Shown here in pieces: positions 22,545 through 27,373 of a DNA stretch of 27,373 nt. Positions within the stretch are counted from its first letter, which is position 1. Each line of letters opens with the position of its first letter. Source of the DNA: CAKOSP01 sp964372145 (GTDB lineage Bacteria > Bacillota_I > Bacilli_A > RF39 > UBA660); assembly GCA_964372145.1 (NCBI GenBank), contig CAYJPM010000008.1, forward strand, positions 1-27,373, given 5' to 3'. A program made the position numbers and the translations under genes. The notes under the pieces are model-generated. The model did not search any database. It was not told the DNA's origin and saw nothing but the letters and a program-made list of their open reading frames with translations.

Positions 22545-23177
22545 TTATGCTACCCTCTTATTAGAGTCATAAATCATACTTCCTATACTATCTTTTACTT
22601 CTTGAGATAGTTCTTTATTCCCAATAATTCCATGGTAAATAATTTCTTCATCTGTTCTTTCAACACTTTTGTCTGCTAATAATCTAGTAATATTAGATTC
22701 AATATCTTGATTGTATTGAATTTCTTCTATGTTTTCTAATATTGTGTATGCTTTTACTTTTAATTCTTCATATCTGTCATAATCTGAATCTGATAATAAA
22801 TTTTCCTGAGGACTATTTAATACTGTTTCTATATGATTTTCAGTATTATCTATTTGAGTAAAAACCTTATTATCAATTACTTTTTTCTCTGGTTTATTTA
22901 ATAATAATGTTGGATCATTTATTACTTCTTTATTTATTTTCTTTTGACTTTTAGCTTCAGTTAAAATATTTAATAATTCATCTGCTGGTATAGTAAATAA
23001 TCTAATATGATGTATATTTTTTGCAGTCAAACCAAATTTTTCTAATATTTTAATATTTGTCATTATCATCTCTTCTGTTATAGAAGGTAAAACTCCTGAA
23101 TACTTATAAATATTTGAAAAACTTTCATCTGTTAAATATTTTTTTAATAGGGACAATACTTTTAAATCTACTCCCAT
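22545..23177 (-). CDS. Hypothetical protein with N-terminal mTERF-like repeats (210 aa)
   Basis: Residues about 5-75 have the same helical-repeat pattern as the flanking proteins (LLKKYLTDESFSNIYKYSG, then NIKILEKFGLTAKNIHHI). A polar, Asn/Asp-rich linker (about 80-125) and a C-terminal helical acidic segment (about 130-205) follow, with no membrane helix. AGGTAG precedes the ATG at spacing of about six. It sits 17 bases after the coiled-coil gene and abuts the 95-residue gene, so the three are one operon. Not a family I recognise beyond the repeat pattern. Confidence 0.7.
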   Translation of the reverse strand: MGVDLKVLSLLKKYLTDESFSNIYKYSGVLPSITEEMIMTNIKILEKFGLTAKNIHHIRLFTIPADELLNILTEAKSQKKINKEVINDPTLLLNKPEKKVIDNKVFTQIDNTENHIETVLNSPQENLLSDSDYDRYEELKVKAYTILENIEEIQYNQDIESNITRLLADKSVERTDEEIIYHGIIGNKELSQEVKDSIGSMIYDSNKRVA

Positions 23178-23194
23178 TTACATCTACCTACTTT

Positions 23195-24451
23195 CTAGTA
23201 TGCCATTAAAGGAACTTTTTTAGGATCTAACCCACTTTCTTTTAAAGCGTTTATTGATTTACTTAACTCATTTGCATCATATTTAATTAATATATTTGGA
23301 TTTAAATATATGTCAAATGGAACTTTTCCAACTCCTAATAATAAGTTTATTTTTTCTTCTAATTGGTCATCTATAAATAATTCTATATTATCAACAAAGA
23401 TATCTTTGTTAATTCCCATATCTTTTAATAATTTAATATTCTTATTAAACACTGCATTATCAAAGTTATCTGTAATAAATTCTATATCTCTTGTAGTAAA
23501 ATCAGAGTATTCGAAATTATTTTTACTTAATATTTCTTTCAAATTGATTTCTTCTTTTATGTTTTCTTCAACTACTTTTTCTTTGATTGGTTCTTCAACT
23601 TTAATAAAATCTGCTAAATTAATAGGTTTTAATTCATCTGATTTTACTTCAGGTATTTCTGGAAGATCTAAAGCAATTGGTTTTATTTCAACTTCTTTCA
23701 CTTCTTGTACCTGAGGAATATCTAAACTAATAGGTTTAATCTCAACTTCAGCATTATTATTTAATGTTTTTGCTTCTGCAAATACTTCTGAAAAGCTTTT
23801 TCCACTTTTTTTATACTCAGTTATATTGTCATTATAATCATATAATCCATCTTCTGGGAACATTAATATTTTTGCTGTACATCTTTGTTCTTCTTCATTT
23901 AAATTAAATTTAGATAATAAATTTATTAAAATATCTCTGGTAATATTAAAGTTACCATTAATAGATAATTCAAAATATTCACTTAATTTATCCTTAGATG
24001 CTATTGCATCATCTTTTTTAAAAGATAATTCATCTATTAATGTTAATGAATCTGCTAAATCTTTTTCAACTGATTTAAGTTGATTATTTTTAGTGTCTTT
24101 ATCATTTTTTAAATTACTTATTTTACTTGGCAATTCAGTATTGAATTCATTACATAATTCACTTGGATTAAAAGTGATGTTTAATTTTTCAATAACTTGT
24201 TCATTCTTACCATTACACAGTTTTTTTAATTCATTTAATAGTAAATTACCATCAGTTTCAAGTAAATTAATTTCATTTGATAACTCATCAATATTATTAA
24301 TTAAGTTTGTTTTTTCGATGATTAAATCATTCTTTTTTAATTCAGAAGCTTCTTGTTCACTTTCTATTTGTTTAATTATTACACTGTCATTACTTTTTAA
24401 ATTATAAACTTTATCAAGTAAATTTCTTACTTCTAGTCCTATATTTTTCAT
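23195..24451 (-). CDS. Coiled-coil protein with tandem repeats and C-terminal mTERF-like repeats (418 aa)
   Basis: Three parts are visible. Residues 1-165 are a long Leu/Glu/Lys-rich coiled coil interrupted once near 95. Residues about 235-270 hold two exact-length 18-residue tandem repeats (EVEIKPISLDIPQVQEVK and a near copy) plus a partial third, an extended linker. Residues about 300-418 are helical repeats with LLKDMGI (341-347), LLLGVGK (370-376) and ALKESGL (402-408), spaced about 30 apart. No signal peptide or membrane helix. The start is the ATG at 24451 because AAAGGGTG precedes it by six bases; the in-frame GTG at 24460 is part of that site. First gene of a three-gene operon with a strong promoter. 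Function unknown; an elongated scaffold or adaptor is the simplest reading. Confidence 0.75.
   Translation of the reverse strand: MKNIGLEVRNLLDKVYNLKSNDSVIIKQIESEQEASELKKNDLIIEKTNLINNIDELSNEINLLETDGNLLLNELKKLCNGKNEQVIEKLNITFNPSELCNEFNTELPSKISNLKNDKDTKNNQLKSVEKDLADSLTLIDELSFKKDDAIASKDKLSEYFELSINGNFNITRDILINLLSKFNLNEEEQRCTAKILMFPEDGLYDYNDNITEYKKSGKSFSEVFAEAKTLNNNAEVEIKPISLDIPQVQEVKEVEIKPIALDLPEIPEVKSDELKPINLADFIKVEEPIKEKVVEENIKEEINLKEILSKNNFEYSDFTTRDIEFITDNFDNAVFNKNIKLLKDMGINKDIFVDNIELFIDDQLEEKINLLLGVGKVPFDIYLNPNILIKYDANELSKSINALKESGLDPKKVPLMAY
23642..23749 (-). repeat. Two tandem 54-bp coding repeats (18 aa each)
   Basis: The encoded units align as EVEIKP-I-[SA]-LD-[IL]-P-[QE]-[VI]-[QP]-EVK, with a diverged third (DELKPINLAD) after them. 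Pro at three positions per unit suggests an extended, stiff linker. Confidence 0.75.
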
Positions 24452-24477
24452 ATATTTCACCCTTTATTCTCATATTA

Positions 24478-24506
24478 ATTATAACAAATATATATGTTGT
24501 TGTAAA
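24478..24506 (-). promoter_or_regulatory. Strong promoter of the helical-repeat operon
   Basis: Minus-strand TTTACA (24501-24506), a 17-bp spacer and TATAAT (24478-24483) with TGT ahead (extended -10). Confidence 0.8.
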
Positions 24507-24533
24507 CAAAAAATCAGTAACTATACTGATTTT
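24504..24533 (-). terminator. Terminator overlapping the stop codon of the membrane-protein gene
   Basis: On the minus strand AAAATCAGTA... : AATCAGTA, loop TAGT, TACTGATT with flanking A-T pairs, then TTTTTTG. The last two bases of the TAA stop are in the stem. Confidence 0.85.
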
Positions 24534-25779
24534 ATGCACCTATTTTTATATATCCGTCAAATGATTTTCCTTGATCGTAATTTTGTTCTTGGTTTGTACC
24601 TTTAATTCTAAATGTTATTGTGTATTCTTGTTTTCCATTTGCAGGAATCACAACATAAGACGATAATAACGTATCTTCCCATGGAGCTGTTTGAAATTCA
24701 CTTTCAAATCCTCCATTATTTGAATCAATTTTATATTCGAAATTTTGACTGGTAAATGTATTTTTGTTTATTACAAATGTTATTTTATAAGTAACTTCAA
24801 AGTTTGATAAATTTGTAATTGAAAAGTTTTTATATGGATAATCTTGTCCTTCAGGATGATCATCAGGAAGTAAACCTTCAATTAATAACTCTCCATCTTC
24901 TTCATATACAACACTTAATTGACCTGAATTAATATTATTATCTTGATTTCCAGTTACATCTGAAGGTCCTGATGGAATTGTACTATCTTCACCTTCATAT
25001 TCGTAACATGCACGGTCACATACACCATCATTATCATCATCACACATAACATCACAGACTAAATCACCATTAATATCAATGCCTGTATCAATAATTCCAT
25101 CCTGGTTAGAATCGATATCTAAATCTGGTTTACCATCACCGTCTATATCATAATTATAATCTGGCCATCCATCTCCATTAGCGTCACAATTTACTGTACA
25201 TTTTTCTGGATCAGTACCATCATTTACAATATTAAAGTCTGGCTCACCATCACCGTCTTTATCTAAATTAAATATTGGTTCTCTATTACCTTTATAATCA
25301 ATATCTAAATCTGGTATACTGTCACCATTTGTATCAATATTTATATCAGGAGTTCTGTCATTATTAAGATCAATATTGATATCTGCAATTCCATCTCCGT
25401 CTATGTCTATATCTAATTGATTAAGTTCTAAATATAATAATCCAGAATAAGTTGCAGAAAACACACCTATTAATAACGTTGATATCAACAATATTAATAT
25501 TGGGATTTTACTAGTTCTCTTTTTAAAATAGAACAACAATTCTTTGGGATTTTTTTCAACTGTTAAATTATTTGCTAAATATAAATAATCATCTTCTTTT
25601 GAAACAGTTAACTTAATACATTTTAAAATATGCGGTTTAGAAACTTCAACTTTGTTTTCATACATTTTTTTAAGTGTATCTTCTAATTTACCGTATTGTT
25701 CTTGATCAGACATTTTATTAAAATCAGAAAGCTCTATCTTCATTTGTTTATATATATTATCTATCTTAACTTTTTTCAT
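24532..25779 (-). CDS. Single-pass membrane protein with Asp-rich calcium-type repeats (415 aa)
   Basis: Residues 1-90 form a small, probably cytoplasmic helical domain. One membrane helix follows (about 92-116, after a KKRTSK positive cluster), predicting an N-in, C-out topology. Residues 123-258 are Asp/Asn/Gly-rich repeats such as DIDGDGIADINID and DANGDGWPDYNYD, the DxDxDG pattern of calcium-binding thrombospondin type 3 or dockerin-like repeats. Three CxxxC pairs (194/198, 242/246, 254/258) lie in or after it. A polar linker precedes a beta-rich C-terminal domain (about 285-415), with FSITNLSNFEVTYKITF and VIPANGKQEYTITF resembling Ig/CARDB-like sandwiches. TAGGAG precedes the ATG. It lies between the DUF2357 gene and the helical-repeat operon. 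Role unknown; a surface or envelope anchor is inferred. Confidence 0.82.
   Translation of the reverse strand: MKKVKIDNIYKQMKIELSDFNKMSDQEQYGKLEDTLKKMYENKVEVSKPHILKCIKLTVSKEDDYLYLANNLTVEKNPKELLFYFKKRTSKIPILILLISTLLIGVFSATYSGLLYLELNQLDIDIDGDGIADINIDLNNDRTPDINIDTNGDSIPDLDIDYKGNREPIFNLDKDGDGEPDFNIVNDGTDPEKCTVNCDANGDGWPDYNYDIDGDGKPDLDIDSNQDGIIDTGIDINGDLVCDVMCDDDNDGVCDRACYEYEGEDSTIPSGPSDVTGNQDNNINSGQLSVVYEEDGELLIEGLLPDDHPEGQDYPYKNFSITNLSNFEVTYKITFVINKNTFTSQNFEYKIDSNNGGFESEFQTAPWEDTLLSSYVVIPANGKQEYTITFRIKGTNQEQNYDQGKSFDGYIKIGA
25009..25413 (-). repeat. Coding region of the DxDxDG calcium-type repeats
   Basis: About eight imperfect units of roughly 13-17 residues built on D-x-[DN]-x-D-G-x-x-D/P-D-x-[ND]-x-D. 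Codon choice varies between units, so the repeat is conserved in protein more than in DNA. Confidence 0.7.
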
Positions 25780-25800
25780 GTCTTATTCTCCTATATTTTA

Positions 25801-25829
25801 ATTATATCATTTATTTTAAAAAGTTTAAA
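25801..25829 (-). promoter_or_regulatory. Promoter of the membrane-protein gene
   Basis: Minus-strand TTTAAA (25824-25829), a 17-bp spacer and TATAAT (25801-25806) with TGA ahead (extended -10). It overlaps the 3' end of the DUF2357 gene, so this gene can be expressed separately from the ATPase pair. Confidence 0.6.
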
Positions 25830-26914
25830 GAATTTTTAATTCTATCTTTATGTCTATTAACATTATCCTTCATTATATTTTTAATTTCTAGATATTCTTT
25901 TTCTTTTTTTATTTTAATATTTTTAAATTCTTTAGTTAACATATTCTTGAATTCTTTTTCACTACCTGGGTGTTCACTAATATATGCTTCTAGTATCTTT
26001 TTTAAATATGGGGCACTAAATTTATATTCTTTATCATTACTTTTTTTATTAATTTTATTTATTAAGTCATATTGTATAAATGACGCTACACTCATTTTCT
26101 CCGCTAAATTATATACTTCTTCTTCTTTAGAAGTCGATACTACTTTAACTGACTCTTCTATATCAAATTTTTCTAAAAATTCCCATAACTCTACAGCTTT
26201 AATGAAATTCTTATCTTTTAATATCACATTTGTTTTTCTAATAGGACTTCTTACTGGTGTAACTGAACTTAGACCTTTGATGAATTGTGTTCCTAGAAAA
26301 TCATTAAATATTTCAATTATTCTAGATAATCTCTCTTCAATTGAATCATTCTTATTGTCTTCTTCTGAAGAATCTTTATATTCATTTTTTATTTCTAAAT
26401 TATATTTAACTTTTTCTCCAACTAATTTTGTTTCACCTTTATAATTTGTAGTTTTAACATATTTTGATTTTAAATCAAATGATCCAGCTTGTAATTGATT
26501 ATTTAAAAATGTTTTAGTATTTATTATCAATGAATAAATAAATCTATTTTCATATAAATCAGTTGTTTCTTCTTTAAATACATTCAACAATTTTAATGGT
26601 TTCACATCACCATCTTTATCAATATCTTGAATTAATGATGTGTGTTTTGCTAAATGTTTTATCGATTCTTCAGTTACTTTCCTTGTTTTTTCTACTGGTA
26701 TTATTTCTTCTTCTTGAACAATGAATCTTCTAGGATTCCTTACTATTTGATCGATAAAAGGGATAGATTGTTCTAACATATCTATCCATGATAAATCTCT
26801 TACTACCTGATTAATATCAGTTTTTACTGTAACTTCACTTTCTGTTCTTGCTATATAATTTATAGCTTTACGATCAGTTAAGCAATCTATTATATCTATA
26901 AATTCATTATTCAT
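25811..26914 (-). CDS. DUF2357-type protein, partner of the McrB-like ATPase
   Basis: A 367-residue soluble protein. The N-terminal third has the pattern I associate with DUF2357: IVRNPRRFIVQEEEIIPVEK near residues 58-77, then ESIKHLAKH, and later EETTDLYENRFIYSLI near 111-126. In that family the block leads to a PD-(D/E)XK nuclease domain and the gene is partnered with an McrB-type AAA ATPase. Here no D...(D/E)xK motif is evident in the C-terminal half, which is charged and helical, so it may be a non-nuclease variant. It starts 16 bases after the ATPase stop with GGGTGAT as ribosome binding site, so the two are one operon. The family call is from recalled motifs and needs profile confirmation. 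Confidence 0.65.
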   Translation of the reverse strand: MNNEFIDIIDCLTDRKAINYIARTESEVTVKTDINQVVRDLSWIDMLEQSIPFIDQIVRNPRRFIVQEEEIIPVEKTRKVTEESIKHLAKHTSLIQDIDKDGDVKPLKLLNVFKEETTDLYENRFIYSLIINTKTFLNNQLQAGSFDLKSKYVKTTNYKGETKLVGEKVKYNLEIKNEYKDSSEEDNKNDSIEERLSRIIEIFNDFLGTQFIKGLSSVTPVRSPIRKTNVILKDKNFIKAVELWEFLEKFDIEESVKVVSTSKEEEVYNLAEKMSVASFIQYDLINKINKKSNDKEYKFSAPYLKKILEAYISEHPGSEKEFKNMLTKEFKNIKIKKEKEYLEIKNIMKDNVNRHKDRIKNSLNFLK

Positions 26915-26929
26915 AATCTAATATCACCC

Positions 26930-27373
26930 TTATATTGTTTTCTTTAATCTTTCTAAATACGCTATACATTCAACCATTGTATCTTTACCAAATGTTTTAT
27001 TTAAATAATCTATATAACCGTCTATTTCATTTTTAATAAATGATAAATTTAATTGTTCAAATTTTCTTAATATTTTATTAGCCATAACATAATCTAAACC
27101 TTCAAGCTCTGTACCACCACATGCTACATATACTGGAACAAATTCTGTTATATGTTTAACTATACGATTACCAAAAGCTAATCTAAAATGATCAATTACA
27201 TATCTATCCATTTCATTTAATTTAGTTAATGTATCTTCGCTAACTTTATGTTTCTCTTGTGCATTTGCAAATAATTCAAATAAATATTTACTTGATAATC
27301 TCATTGGATCTACATCTGGTGCTTCAAATTGTTCTGCTTTATTATCAATATTTATTGGCATTGCTCTATCGTA
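26930..27373 (-). CDS. C-terminal part of an McrB-like AAA ATPase (partial, N-terminus off window)
   Basis: The frame is open to the right edge (147 residues visible); an internal ATG at 27361 should not be taken as the start because the frame continues upstream as YDRA. The visible part contains a segment FRLAFGNRIVKHITEFVPVY, then VACGGTELEGLDYVMANKIL, RKFEQLN and a final helix. This resembles the C-terminal lid region of AAA proteins of the McrB/DUF2357-partner type as I recall them; the P-loop would be outside the window. The downstream DUF2357-type gene fits that assignment. Without the Walker motifs the call is moderate. Confidence 0.55.
   Translation of the reverse strand, partial: YDRAMPINIDNKAEQFEAPDVDPMRLSSKYLFELFANAQEKHKVSEDTLTKLNEMDRYVIDHFRLAFGNRIVKHITEFVPVYVACGGTELEGLDYVMANKILRKFEQLNLSFIKNEIDGYIDYLNKTFGKDTMVECIAYLERLKKTI

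Noticed and set aside
23310..26444. Plus-strand frames of 104 to 165 codons over the right-end cluster
   Set aside because: Antisense to convincing genes with promoters, ribosome sites and domains; product composition is Ser/Leu/Phe-rich, as expected from reversed AT-rich coding.
25811..27373. Calling the ATPase/DUF2357 pair an McrBC restriction system
   Set aside because: The P-loop part is outside the window, no McrC nuclease motif is seen, and the downstream genes are not restriction genes.
1..27373. CRISPR arrays, rRNA, complete insertion sequences
   Set aside because: No regularly spaced direct repeats, rRNA signature or transposase frame was found on reading both strands.

Overview
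The window reads as a chromosomal segment of a very AT-rich, low-GC Gram-positive bacterium, most like the small-genome, uncultured, gut-type Bacilli/Mollicutes-related lineages (RF39-like). This placement is an inference from AT-richness, the rlmB-sigma factor-secE-nusG order and the recognised genes. TGG is the tryptophan codon and TGA is a stop, so the standard bacterial code applies rather than mycoplasma code 4. Genes are tightly packed. Shine-Dalgarno sites are strong (AGGAGG, GGTGAT, AAGGGGG), many promoters carry an extended TGnTATAAT -10, and 5' leaders are very short. No rRNA, CRISPR array or complete insertion sequence was seen.

Layout. Positions 1-1191 hold a partial ABC exporter. 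Positions 1280-2850 hold a two-gene operon of a stand-alone ClpB-D1-like AAA+ ATPase and a coiled-coil protein. tRNA-Asn follows at 2934-3009. Positions 3107-4089 carry an unknown small protein and a DUF6512 membrane protein whose start codon lies in a perfect hairpin. Positions 4076-6621 form a cysS / zinc metallopeptidase / nitroreductase operon. Positions 6718-8427 carry trxB-like and lgt, then a small unknown gene and uvrA (8803-11604). On the plus strand come a SUFU-domain protein, a 57-residue basic protein and a substrate-binding protein plus ATPase of a NitT/TauT/ThiY-type ABC importer. The matching permease (15914-16702) is separated from them by a terminator, a broken BRO/antirepressor gene with a LexA-like box, and an opposite-strand AAA ATPase.

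Positions 16699-21232 hold an unknown protein, DUF2752 and DUF4234 membrane proteins, nusG, secE, a SigH-like sigma factor, rlmB, and an SDR-type protein that has lost its catalytic lysine. A radical SAM gene at 21321-22241 is interrupted by a single in-frame TAA where homologues have lysine.

The right end (22257-27373, minus strand) is the least conventional part. It holds the C-terminal piece of what I take to be an McrB-like AAA ATPase, a DUF2357-type partner without a visible nuclease motif, and a single-pass membrane protein with an Asp-rich calcium-binding-type repeat domain and a beta-rich C-terminus. After a promoter come three proteins with mTERF-like helical repeats, one fused to a long coiled coil. 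Together these look like an envelope-linked, ATP-driven assembly with no function I can name.

A recurring feature is that at least seven genes place the stop codon inside the intrinsic terminator hairpin, and an eighth overlaps it.
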